DNA from: Algiphilus aromaticivorans DG1253
GTDB taxonomy: Bacteria; Pseudomonadota; Gammaproteobacteria; Nevskiales; Nevskiaceae
DNA length: 64,000 nucleotides
Assembly: GCF_000733765.1 (NCBI RefSeq)
Contig: NZ_JPOG01000001.1
Coordinates: forward strand, 496,001-560,000
Direction: 5' to 3'
Shown here in pieces: positions 7,810 to 15,676 of this stretch (positions are counted from its first letter, which is position 1; each line of letters starts with the position of its first letter). The translations under genes were made by a program, and so were the position numbers. The notes under the pieces are model-generated. The model was not told the origin of the DNA. It made no database searches and worked only from the letters and a program-made list of their open reading frames with translations.

Positions 7810-8631
7810 ATGAGCGAGAAGACCGGCAAGCGTTACCGCACGATCTGGATCTCCGATCTGCATCTGGGCACGCCCGGTTGCAAGGCCGAGCACCTGGTGG
7901 ATTTCCTCAAGGCGCATGAGTGCGAGACGCTGTATCTGGTCGGCGACATTATCGACGGCTGGCAGCTCTCCGGCGGCTGGTACTGGCCGCAGGAGCACAG
8001 CAACGTCATTCGCAAGCTGCTGACCAAGGCCAAGCGCGGCACGCAGATCTACTACGTTACCGGCAACCACGACGAGTTTCTGCGCCGCTTCGTCGGCTTC
8101 GGGCTGTCGATGGGCAACATCGAAGTGGTCGACGAGCACATCCACAAGACGGCCGACGGGTGCCAGCTGCTGATCGTGCACGGTGACGCCTTCGATGTCA
8201 TCACGCGTTACCACAAGTGGATCGCCATGGCGGGCGACACCCTCTACGTCAACGCCATGCGCATCAACCACCACGTCAATCGCGTGCGCCGACGACTGGG
8301 CATGCCCTACTGGTCGCTCTCGGCCTACGCCAAGGAGCGTGTGAAGTCGGCGGTCAACATCGTTTCCGACTTCGAGGAATCAGTCGCCCACGAATGCCGG
8401 CGCCGCGGTCTCGACGGCGTCGTCTGCGGCCACATCCACCACGCCGAGCAGCGCGACATCGAGGGCGTGACCTACATGAACTGCGGCGACTGGGTCGAGT
8501 CCTGCACGGCGCTGGCCGAGAACTTCGACGGCAGCGTCGAGATTCTGCGCTGGGTGGATTTCAATACGCTCAATCTGGCGCCGGCGCGGGATGGGGTGGT
8601 GGAGCCGTTGCGGGAGACGGCTTCGGCTTAG
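7810..8631 (+). CDS. plcP: PlcP-like metallophosphoesterase (UDP-2,3-diacylglucosamine diphosphatase family)
   Basis: A protein of 273 residues with a complete calcineurin-like metal site: SDLHLG (Asp16, His18), VGDIIDG (Asp46), GNHDEF (Asn86, His87), VHGDAFD (His124) and CGHIHH (His208, His210). Databases name the family after LpxH, yet conserved stretches such as WYWPQEHSNVIRKLL and GDWVESCTA are those I recall for PlcP, the Pho-controlled phospholipase C of Sinorhizobium meliloti and marine bacteria. PlcP degrades phospholipids to diacylglycerol so that phosphate-free lipids can replace them. The Pho box directly upstream supports this reading over lipid A synthesis. No glycosyltransferase (agt) or betaine-lipid gene follows in the window. 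Confidence 0.75.
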   Translation: MSEKTGKRYRTIWISDLHLGTPGCKAEHLVDFLKAHECETLYLVGDIIDGWQLSGGWYWPQEHSNVIRKLLTKAKRGTQIYYVTGNHDEFLRRFVGFGLSMGNIEVVDEHIHKTADGCQLLIVHGDAFDVITRYHKWIAMAGDTLYVNAMRINHHVNRVRRRLGMPYWSLSAYAKERVKSAVNIVSDFEESVAHECRRRGLDGVVCGHIHHAEQRDIEGVTYMNCGDWVESCTALAENFDGSVEILRWVDFNTLNLAPARDGVVEPLRETASA

Positions 8632-8817
8632 CCGCTGGAGCTTTGGCCGCTGTGTCTTGCGGTTCCGCGTCGTGGACTGGCAGTGTGAGAGGCTCGACGG
8701 CTCCCTGTTGATAGCAGGGTGCTCCGGGGTTCCGCGCCTCGGAAGCTCGGCGCTACCGCTTATAGCCCCGCGACTGGCGCGGGTTCCTTTCTCTGCTTGT
8801 CCAGAGAAAGGAACGGT

Positions 8818-9909
8818 GGATTCCAAGCCCAAGTGCAACACCGCTGGTTATCAATGTTGTGTTGTTGCATAGGCGGCCTCGAAGAAGACCTCAGCCGGTG
8901 TCCGAAAGCCCAGCGATTTGCGCGGTCGGTTGTTGAGCTGCCAGGCAATGGCGTCGAGTTCGCGCTGGGTGTAGTTCGACAGGACCTGGCCCTTGGGCAG
9001 GTACTGGCGGAGCAAGCCGTTGGTGTTTTCGTTGATGCCCCGCTGCCAGGGACTGTTCGGATCGGCGAAGTAGATGCTGAGGCCGGTGCGCTCAGCCAGC
9101 TCGCTGTGGCGCGCCATTTCCTTGCCCTGGTCATAGGTCAGGGTGCGCCGCTGCGCCTCAGGCAGGGCATTGAAGGTCGTGCTGAATCCCTCCAAGGCGG
9201 CCTCGGCGGTGCAGCCCTCCATCTTGGCGAGCATCACGAACAAGGAGTGGCGGTCCACCAGCGTGCCAATCGCCGATTGATTGCGGCGCCCGACGATGAA
9301 GTCGCCTTCCCAATGCCCCGGCACCAGCCGGTCTTCAGCTTCCGGCGGGCGCACATGGATGCTGACCATATCCGCGAGCCGGCCGCGCCGATCCCGACCT
9401 TGGCGGCGCTTGCGCCCGGTGCGATGCCCTTGTCGCAGCAGCGACGTCAGCTCGCGCCGAAGCTGGCCACGCGGTGTGGCGTAGATCGCGGTGTAGATCG
9501 TTTCGTGCGACACCCCACCCAGTCTGCCGGCGATCTGTTCCGGGGACCAACCGCGATGCAGACGCTCCACTACCTGTGGCCAGAGCGCGCCTGTTCGGGC
9601 CAGCTTGCGTTCGACGCGCGGCTTGCGGCGCAACCGGCGGGCGCGCCGGCCTGCGCTCGACGCGTCGTACCGGGGGATCTTGCGCGGCCGCCCCTTGAGC
9701 GGCTCCGATGCCTGCAGATAGCCGTTGCGCCGAAGCTCCCGCTGGACTGTGCTCGGCGACCGGCCAATAGCTTCAGCGACCCGACGCATGCTCGATCCGC
9801 CCAGGATCATCGCCATGATCGTGCCTCGTTCCTCTGCGCCCAAGTGTCGATAGTGAATCCCCACAGCACACCTCCTTGGCTGGAAGTGTTGCACTTGCGG
9901 CTTGAATCC
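8818..9909 (-). mobile_element. IS30-family insertion sequence
   Basis: About 1.09 kb bounded by imperfect inverted repeats of about 24 bases, the left starting GGATTCCAAGC at 8818 and the right ending CTTGAATCC at 9909. Both contain AAGTGCAACAC in inverted orientation. It holds a single transposase gene on the minus strand and sits inside repeat element A, next to its left hairpin. I could not identify a convincing target duplication. Confidence 0.8.
8851..9864 (-). CDS. IS30-family transposase
   Basis: A protein of 337 residues starting at a GTG with AAGGAGG six bases upstream; the longer frame to 10338 runs outside the IS and is rejected. The N-terminal helix-turn-helix region (HYRHLGAEERGTI, then GRSPSTVQRELRRNG) is typical of IS30. 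The DDE catalytic core is visible as HWEGDFIVGRRNQSAIGTLV (first Asp), TYDQGKEMARH (second Asp) and SPWQRGINENTNGLLRQYLP (Glu). The enzyme appears intact and could be active. Confidence 0.92.
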   Translation of the reverse strand: MGIHYRHLGAEERGTIMAMILGGSSMRRVAEAIGRSPSTVQRELRRNGYLQASEPLKGRPRKIPRYDASSAGRRARRLRRKPRVERKLARTGALWPQVVERLHRGWSPEQIAGRLGGVSHETIYTAIYATPRGQLRRELTSLLRQGHRTGRKRRQGRDRRGRLADMVSIHVRPPEAEDRLVPGHWEGDFIVGRRNQSAIGTLVDRHSLFVMLAKMEGCTAEAALEGFSTTFNALPEAQRRTLTYDQGKEMARHSELAERTGLSIYFADPNSPWQRGINENTNGLLRQYLPKGQVLSNYTQRELDAIAWQLNNRPRKSLGFRTPAEVFFEAAYATTQH

Positions 9910-10506
9910 AAGAACCAAAGAGAGGACACCTCGACACCAGCGCCGGCCCTGTCGGGCCGGTTCCCTCCACGCCGGGCGTGCTCGGGGTCGCATTGAGCGG
10001 CATCCTTGCCGCGCAATGCTCGGCCGGCCATCCCTGGCCGGCCGCCGCCTGCGCTCGCTCGACGCTCCGGCGCTGGTGTAGGGGGCATCGAAGCGACGAG
10101 CCAGAGCAAAATGTGCCCTTTGAGGGTGGCCGGCTCGAATGGCGCGCGCAGGGGTCGCGAGACAGGAAGTCGAGCGAGGGCGACCAGGCCATGGATGGCC
10201 TGTTCGCCCGTGCCCCGAGCACGGCATCCGAGACGGGAACCTGTCGCGGCGAAGCCGCGGCAGGCCACCCGGCGGGCACCATGGCTTTGGTTCCTTTGGC
10301 CGTAACCAAAGGAACCCGCGCCGGTCGCGTGGCGACATTCGATAGCGCCGACGTTATGAAGCGCGGAACCCGCGAGCACGCTGCTCTGATAGGAGATTCG
10401 GAATATCCCCGGCGTCTGTTGGCCAGCGCGGCGCTATCAGGGCGCGGAACCTTGGGCGGAAAGGGTTCGAAGAGACCCGCTTGTCCACGTCCCAGGAACG
10501 CAGCCG
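9910..10506. other. intergenic region: right half of repeat A and flank
   Basis: No gene is supported here. The stretch is the internal part and right end of repeat element A (to 10377) followed by about 130 bases containing a degraded end-like sequence. Several open frames exist, but they read through palindromes and lack ribosome sites. Confidence 0.6.
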
Positions 10507-12249
10507 CTACTGCGCCTCCAACTCCGCCAACCGACTCTTCTGCTCCGTCAGATCAGTAGCATCCAACGCCCGCTGCATCCGCTCGCGCAGCGCACCGATG
10601 TCGGCGTCCATGACCAGCCGCTTGACCTCCAGCATGCTGGAAGGATGCATCGAGAACTCGGTCAGCCCGAGGCCGAGCAGCAGGCGCGTGAAGCGGACCT
10701 CGCCGGCCATCTCGCCGCACATAGCCACCGGGATGCCGGCGGCGTCGCCGGCGGCGATGGTCTGGCGGATCAGGCTGAGTACGGCCGGGTGCAGCGGGTC
10801 GTAGAGATAGTTGACCTCGTCATCGACGCGGTCGATGGCCAGGGTGTACTGGATCAGGTCGTTGGTGCCGATGCTGAAGAAGTCGCAGGCGCGCGCCAGC
10901 CAGGGCGCCGAGATGGCGGCGGCCGGCACCTCGATCATGACGCCGATGGGGATGTCCTCGGCCACTGCCACCCCCTCGGCGAGCAACTCGGTGCGGCAGC
11001 TGGCGATGATGCGCTGCGCCTGCCGCAGCTCGATAGTGTTGGAGATCATCGGCAGCATGATCTGCATCTGGCCGTGCATGGAGGCGCGCAGTAGCGCCCG
11101 AATCTGCGTGCGGAAGAGTTCCGGTTCGCGCAGGCACAGCCGGATGGCGCGCAGGCCGAGGGCAGGGTTGTTTGGCGTCGGACCGGCGCGGGCGCCGGAG
11201 TCGACCTGCTTGTCGGCGCCGAGGTCCAGGGTGCGGATGGTAATGGGGCCGGTCACGGCCTCGACGACGCGTGAATAGGCTTCGTACTGCTCCTGCTCGG
11301 TCGGTAGCTCGCGCCGGTTCATGAAGAGGAACTCGGTGCGGTAGAGGCCGACACCGTCGGCGCCGACGCGCGCTGCCTCGGCGGCGTCCTCAGAGAGCTC
11401 GATGTTGGCAAGCATGCGGATGCGCACGCCGTCGCGCGATACCGGCGGCTCGTCCTTCAGCCGCTCCAGTCGGCGTTGGTAGCGATGGTCGCGCGCAATG
11501 CGATGGCGAAAGCGCGTCAGCGCGGCTTCGTCGGGGCTGGCGTAGAGATGCCCGGCCGCACCGTCGACGACGATCTGCTCGCCTTCGCGCAGCAGCCGGC
11601 GCGCGTTGTGCACGCCGACGATCGCGGGCAGGTGCAGGCTGCGCGCGAGAATGGCGGTGTGCGACAGCGGGCCGCCGAACTCGGTCACGAAGGCGGCGGT
11701 CTTCTGCTGGGCGAGCAGGATGATGTCGGCGGGGGTGACGTCGTCGGCGACGACGATGCGCGCTTCCTCGCCCTCGGCGCTGGCCGGCTGCTCGTGCAGC
11801 GCGCGCTCGGACTGCAGCAGATTGCGCAGCACGCGCGCGACGACGTGCTCGACGTCATTCTGGCGCGTGCGCAGATAGGGGTCGTCCATCTGCTCGAAGA
11901 CCGCCATCAACGTGTCTCGCGCGCGGCGCAGCGCGCCCTCGGCATTGCACTGCTCGTCCTTGATGCGGCCGATGACCGCCTCGCTCAGCGAGCTGTCGTC
12001 GAGCATCAGAAGATGCGTGTCGATGAAGGCGGCGATGTCCTGCGGTGTGCCGGCCGGGATCTGCGCGCGCACCTCGCGCAGCTGGCCCTTGGCGCGCTCG
12101 TGGGCGGTCTGGTAGCGCGCGATCTCGGCATCGATCTCGTCGGCCTCGATGTTGTACTCGCGGATCTCCAGATCCGTGCCCGAGATCTTCGCGACACGGC
12201 CGATGGCAATGCCGCGCGCAACCCCGATGCCCTGCAGCCACAGACTCAC
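10507..12249 (-). CDS. ptsI: PTS enzyme I (phosphoenolpyruvate-protein phosphotransferase)
   Basis: A protein of 580 residues from a GTG with GGAGG five bases upstream. It starts directly with the EI N-domain (LQGIGVARGIAIGRV), has the phosphorylated histidine in GGPLSHTAILARSLHLPAIVG at about residue 190, and the PEP-binding barrel with GLYRTEFLFM, MLPMIS and FFSIGTNDLIQYTLA. There is no N-terminal GAF domain, so it is not the PtsP form of E. coli. It passes phosphate from PEP to the HPr encoded just upstream. No sugar permease is nearby, so the chain probably serves regulation. Confidence 0.9.
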   Translation of the reverse strand: MSLWLQGIGVARGIAIGRVAKISGTDLEIREYNIEADEIDAEIARYQTAHERAKGQLREVRAQIPAGTPQDIAAFIDTHLLMLDDSSLSEAVIGRIKDEQCNAEGALRRARDTLMAVFEQMDDPYLRTRQNDVEHVVARVLRNLLQSERALHEQPASAEGEEARIVVADDVTPADIILLAQQKTAAFVTEFGGPLSHTAILARSLHLPAIVGVHNARRLLREGEQIVVDGAAGHLYASPDEAALTRFRHRIARDHRYQRRLERLKDEPPVSRDGVRIRMLANIELSEDAAEAARVGADGVGLYRTEFLFMNRRELPTEQEQYEAYSRVVEAVTGPITIRTLDLGADKQVDSGARAGPTPNNPALGLRAIRLCLREPELFRTQIRALLRASMHGQMQIMLPMISNTIELRQAQRIIASCRTELLAEGVAVAEDIPIGVMIEVPAAAISAPWLARACDFFSIGTNDLIQYTLAIDRVDDEVNYLYDPLHPAVLSLIRQTIAAGDAAGIPVAMCGEMAGEVRFTRLLLGLGLTEFSMHPSSMLEVKRLVMDADIGALRERMQRALDATDLTEQKSRLAELEAQ

Positions 12250-12310
12250 GTCGCCTCCACGGACGCGGACGCGTGCCTGGAATGCGTTGCGATGGGCGAC
12301 GGGCCTGGGC

Positions 12311-12580
12311 TCATGATTCCTCCCCGAAGCGATCGGCGACGAGGTCGGCCAGACAGGCCAGCGCGTGCTCGGCATCGTCGCCCTCGGCGATGAGTGTGAT
12401 CTGGCTGCCCTTGGCGGCGGCCAGCATCATCACGCCCATGATCGATTTGCCGCTGACCTCGCGGCCGTCCTTGCGCACGCGGACATCGGCGCCATGCCGA
12501 CTGGCTTCGGTGACCAGCTTGGCCGCAGCGCGGGCGTGCAGGCCGAGGCGATTGACGATGGTAACGGTCTGCTCAGGCAC
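12311..12580 (-). CDS. ptsO: HPr phosphocarrier (NPr type)
   Basis: A protein of 89 residues. The GTG start at 12580 has GGAGGA eight bases upstream and overlaps the end of the EIIA gene by eight bases. The active site NRLGLHARAAAKLV carries the phosphorylated histidine, and SGKSIMGVMMLAA holds the serine that HPr kinase would modify, matching the HprK gene in the same cluster. It links EI to EIIA proteins. The symbol ptsO is chosen for the sigma-54-linked HPr; ptsH is equally used for this arrangement. Confidence 0.88.
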   Translation of the reverse strand: MPEQTVTIVNRLGLHARAAAKLVTEASRHGADVRVRKDGREVSGKSIMGVMMLAAAKGSQITLIAEGDDAEHALACLADLVADRFGEES

Positions 12581-12989
12581 GCGAGGAATCCTCCGCACAG
12601 AAAACGATGCCGCGCCGGCCGCCCTCGACGGCTGCCTCGGCCAGCTGGTCGAGTGGCAGCTTGGGATAGTTGAAGACGCGTACCAGCATGGGCAGGTTGA
12701 GGCCGGCCAGCACGCGGGTGCGACCGGGCTCGAAGAGGTGGGCGGCGATATTGCTGGGTGTCGAGCCGAAGGCGTCGGTCACTACCAGCACGCCGCTGCC
12801 GGCATCCAGGCGCTCGATCATGCGCTGGCCGTCGCGTGTCAGCAGCTCGGTGTCCTGCACGCGGCGGACTTCCAGCACCTCCACGGGCAGGCTGAGCTCG
12901 CCCAGCATGTCGCCCAGCGTGTCCAGGAAGAAGCGACCCAACCGGCCGTGGGTGACCAGCAGCACGCCCACCGGTGCGGCTGCACTCAT
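12573..12989 (-). CDS. PTS EIIA component, mannose type
   Basis: A protein of 138 residues with the mannose-family EIIA fold: GVLLVTHGRLG contains the likely phosphorylated His14, followed by GVLVVTDAFGSTPSN and AGLNLPMLVRVFNY. It overlaps rapZ upstream (ATGA) and HPr downstream. EIIB, EIIC and EIID partners are absent, so this is probably a phosphorylation-dependent regulator, as in beta- and gammaproteobacterial PTS clusters that lack transport genes. Confidence 0.85.
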   Translation of the reverse strand: MSAAAPVGVLLVTHGRLGRFFLDTLGDMLGELSLPVEVLEVRRVQDTELLTRDGQRMIERLDAGSGVLVVTDAFGSTPSNIAAHLFEPGRTRVLAGLNLPMLVRVFNYPKLPLDQLAEAAVEGGRRGIVFCAEDSSRA

Positions 12990-13843
12990 GCCGCCAGCTC
13001 CCGGTGGCGCAGTTGCAGCTCCGGATAGATGCGCCGCAGGCGCTCGGCCAGCACTTCGGAGATGTAGACGCTGCGGTGCTGGCCACCGGTGCAGCCGATG
13101 CCGATGCTGACGTAGGAGCGGTCCTGCCCGGAGAAGGCGGGCAGCCAGCGCTGCAGGAAGGTGTCGATGTCGTCGAGCATGGCGGTGACGTCCTCGTGTG
13201 CGCAGAGCCAGTCGATGACGGGTTGGTCGCGCCCGGTATGTGCGCGCAGGCTGGACTCCCAGTGCGGATTGGGCAGACAGCGGACGTCGAAGACGAAATC
13301 CAGCCCCTCGGGGACGCCATTCTTGTAGCCGAAGGATTCCAGCGCCACCAGCATGGGCGCCTCATTGCTGCGCGCGCTGAGCTGGATGCGCTCGCGCAGC
13401 TCGTGCAGATTCATGCGGCTGGTGTCGATGACCTCGTCGGCGTAACCGGCAATGGGTTCGAGCAGGCGGCGTTCGGCGGCGATGGCTTCGCCCAGCGGCC
13501 GGTCGGAGCCCGATAATGGGTGCTTGCGGCGTGTTTCGGCGTAGCGCCGCAGCAGGATGTCGTTGTCGGCGGTCAGGAAGAGCACGCGCGCGTCCAGTCC
13601 GCGCTTGCGCAGGCGTTCCATGTAGTCGGGCAGGCCGCGGATGGCTTCATCGCTTTCGCGCGCGTCGATGCCCAACGCGATGCGCGAGAAGCGGCCCTCG
13701 GCGATGCGCCAGGCACGCTTGGCGAGCGGACCGAGCAGCTCCAGCGGCATGTTGTCGATGCAGTAGAAACCGAGGTCCTCAAGCTGGCGCAGCGCTACCG
13801 ATTTCCCGGCGCCGGAGAGCCCGCTGACGATGATCAGTTCCAT
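12986..13843 (-). CDS. rapZ: RNase adapter protein RapZ
   Basis: A protein of 285 residues beginning MELIIVSGLSGAGKS, with the Walker A motif at the very N-terminus, then GFYCIDNMPLELL, SYVSIGIGCTGGQHRSVY and the C-terminal RRIYPELQLRHREL region that binds sRNA. RapZ directs RNase E to the sRNA GlmZ and so tunes glucosamine-6-phosphate synthesis for the cell envelope. Placement between hprK and the EIIA gene is the usual context. Confidence 0.93.
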   Translation of the reverse strand: MELIIVSGLSGAGKSVALRQLEDLGFYCIDNMPLELLGPLAKRAWRIAEGRFSRIALGIDARESDEAIRGLPDYMERLRKRGLDARVLFLTADNDILLRRYAETRRKHPLSGSDRPLGEAIAAERRLLEPIAGYADEVIDTSRMNLHELRERIQLSARSNEAPMLVALESFGYKNGVPEGLDFVFDVRCLPNPHWESSLRAHTGRDQPVIDWLCAHEDVTAMLDDIDTFLQRWLPAFSGQDRSYVSIGIGCTGGQHRSVYISEVLAERLRRIYPELQLRHRELAA

Positions 13844-13853
13844 GCCCGCTCCC

Positions 13854-14801
13854 TTAGTCCTGCTGGCCCGGCTGTGCGTCGATGGCGCGCTGCTGGCGTT
13901 CCGCGAAGGCGTCGTCGGCGCGGTAGCCCTGCAGGCGCAACCACTGGTCGCGACAGGCAGCCTCGACCAATGTCGCCAGATTATGCCCGACCCGGATGGG
14001 TAGGCAGATGGTGGGCAGCGCCAGATCCAGAATCGTCTCCTCACCGCGCAGACCGGCGAGGCGCGCGCGGTAGTCGGTGGGGGCGTCTCGCACGGGCAGC
14101 AACTCCATCATGAAGTCGACGCGGCGGCGTGGTACCAGTGCCTCCTGGCCGAACATGCGGGCCACATCGAGTACGCCCAGGCCGCGGACTTCCAGGAAGT
14201 CCTGCAGCAGCGAAGGGGCGTTGCCGACGAGCAGGTCGCCGGGCAGGCGGTGCACCTCCACGACGTCGTCGGCGACCAGATGATGGCCGCGCGCCAGTAG
14301 TTCCAGCGCCAGCTCGCTCTTGCCGACACCGGCTGGTCCGACGATCAGCACGCCCAGCTCGAAAACTTCCGCGAGCACGGCGTAGACGGTCTGTACGGGT
14401 GCCTGCAGCGAGCTCAGCGCCTCGCGCAACGCGAAGACCGCTCCGGCCGGTTCGGCGTCGATGATACCCAGCGCGATGGGCAGCTCGCCGAGGCGCGCAT
14501 CGATCTCGGGGGCATCTTCGGGGCCGGCGAGCAGGGTGTGGAGGCCGCCTGCCTTCGCCGTGGCCAGCGCGTTATCGGGCGCCTGGCGAAGCCACGCGCT
14601 TGCCGCGCTGCCAGCCACGGCCAGATCGGGAGGATGCTCGGGCTGCAGCCAGCCGGCGCGGGCCACAGTGGAGCTGCCCGGCGCGCGCAGCCATCGCGGT
14701 TGCAGGTCCGCGGCCGCGCACAGCGCGTCGACCGCGGGCGTGTCCGCCGCGGCCCCGCGGTCGATGATGTAACTGGCTTCGGCCGGCGTCTGCGCCGACA
14801 C
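13854..14801 (-). CDS. hprK: HPr kinase/phosphorylase
   Basis: A protein of 315 residues from a GTG three bases after the ptsN stop. The C-terminal kinase domain carries the Walker A motif GPAGVGKSELALELL at about residue 155, then LVADDVVEVHRL and the HprK signature region EVRGLGVLDVARMFG. It phosphorylates or dephosphorylates a serine of HPr. In proteobacteria HprK is tied to the PTS-Ntr system rather than to Gram-positive style catabolite repression. The gene is missing in enterobacteria, so its presence helps place the organism outside them. Confidence 0.92.
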   Translation of the reverse strand: MSAQTPAEASYIIDRGAAADTPAVDALCAAADLQPRWLRAPGSSTVARAGWLQPEHPPDLAVAGSAASAWLRQAPDNALATAKAGGLHTLLAGPEDAPEIDARLGELPIALGIIDAEPAGAVFALREALSSLQAPVQTVYAVLAEVFELGVLIVGPAGVGKSELALELLARGHHLVADDVVEVHRLPGDLLVGNAPSLLQDFLEVRGLGVLDVARMFGQEALVPRRRVDFMMELLPVRDAPTDYRARLAGLRGEETILDLALPTICLPIRVGHNLATLVEAACRDQWLRLQGYRADDAFAERQQRAIDAQPGQQD

Positions 14802-14804
14802 GGG

Positions 14805-15248
14805 TCAGGCGGTGAGCAGCTCGACGGCGGCTTCCGGGGATTCCGCCGCGCGCAGCTGCTTGCAGAAGTCCTCCTCGGAGAACTTCTCGGCCACTGCGGC
14901 GAGCAGCTTGAGGTGGTCTTCGGTGGCGCTCTGCGGAACGATGAGACCGAAGACGAGATCGACGGCTTGGCCATCGTGGGCGTCGTAGTCGACGCCGTGG
15001 GTGAGGCGGATGAGCGCTGCCGTGGTGCTGCGCGTTTCGCTCATGCGGCCGTGCGGGATGGCCACGCCGTGGCCCAGTCCCGTGGAGCCGAGCTTCTCGC
15101 GCGCCATGAGCGCATTGAAGATGTCTGCCTCGGCCAGGCCGTCGCGTCCGGAGAGGAGCTTGCTGATCTCCTCCAGCGCACGCTTCTTGCTGGATAGCGA
15201 CTGGTCGATGCTGACGCGGCTGGCGTCGAGTACCTCGGCGAGCTTCAT
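14805..15248 (-). CDS. ptsN: EIIA-Ntr, nitrogen-PTS regulator
   Basis: A protein of 147 residues beginning MKLAEVLDASRVSID with an AGGGAGGAAG ribosome site; the frame extends upstream without a start site. GLGHGVAIPHGRM contains the phosphorylated histidine. EIIA-Ntr receives phosphate from the EI-HPr chain encoded downstream and in relatives regulates potassium transport and sensor kinases. It lies between hpf and hprK in the conserved rpoN cluster. Confidence 0.92.
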   Translation of the reverse strand: MKLAEVLDASRVSIDQSLSSKKRALEEISKLLSGRDGLAEADIFNALMAREKLGSTGLGHGVAIPHGRMSETRSTTAALIRLTHGVDYDAHDGQAVDLVFGLIVPQSATEDHLKLLAAVAEKFSEEDFCKQLRAAESPEAAVELLTA

Positions 15249-15309
15249 GAAAAGTCTTCCTCCCTGTGATGAGGACGAGGAGCCGGCTAGCGCCGGCCCC
15301 TCGTCGGAG

Positions 15310-15645
15310 CTACTTGTCGAGCGCGGCGGCGAGATCCGCTTTCTGGGCCTCGCGCGCATGGTGATTGCGAATCTGTTCCTTGTGTTTCTTGGTCTGCCGG
15401 TCGAGACGGTCGGCGAGCTGGTCGATGGCCGCGTACATGTCCTCGTGTACGGCCGAGGCGTGCAGCTCGGCGCCGCTGGCGCGAAGCACTGCTTCGGCTT
15501 TCTTTTCGAGCTTCTCCACCGTCAGGATGACATGGGCGTCGATGAGGTGATCGAAATGGCGTTCCACGCGCTGGAGCTTCTCGGTGACATAATCGCGCAG
15601 GGCGTCGGTGAGGTCGATGTGATGACCGGTGATATCAAGATTCAT
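15310..15645 (-). CDS. hpf: ribosome hibernation-promoting factor, short form
   Basis: A protein of 111 residues beginning MNLDITGHHIDLTDALRDYV. The single sigma-54-modulation (S30AE) domain contains KLQRVERHFDHL and VHEDMYAAIDQLADRLDRQ with the basic tail QTKKHKEQI. The length matches short HPF/YhbH, which converts ribosomes to inactive dimers in stationary phase. It is the usual neighbour of rpoN and ptsN. Confidence 0.92.
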   Translation of the reverse strand: MNLDITGHHIDLTDALRDYVTEKLQRVERHFDHLIDAHVILTVEKLEKKAEAVLRASGAELHASAVHEDMYAAIDQLADRLDRQTKKHKEQIRNHHAREAQKADLAAALDK

Positions 15646-15676
15646 GCGGTACTCCCGAACAGATGCGGTAACGATC

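Larger units (their letters stand above)
8721..10377. repeat. intergenic inverted-repeat element, copy A, split by IS30
   Basis: The left end (8721-8790) and the inverted right end (about 10300-10377) align over about 70 bases, and both match the ends of copies B and C. Just inside each end is a hairpin: 8783-8814 with a perfect 13-base stem and 10289-10316 with an 11-base stem. Internal modules shared with copy C (reversed) lie at about 10216-10290, 10110-10123 and 10065-10090. Palindromes with CATCC-type apices lie at 10021-10044 and 10184-10201. The IS30-family element occupies 8818-9909, so the native element is about 565 bases. A decayed extra end-like sequence lies at about 10430-10455. 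Confidence 0.7.

Noticed and set aside
8719-9996. 425-codon open frame on the plus strand
   Set aside because: It is antisense to the IS30 transposase and runs beyond the IS ends into the repeat; no ribosome site.
9865-10338. N-terminal extension of the IS30 transposase frame
   Set aside because: It leaves the insertion sequence, whereas a GTG with AAGGAGG at 9864 gives the proper family start.
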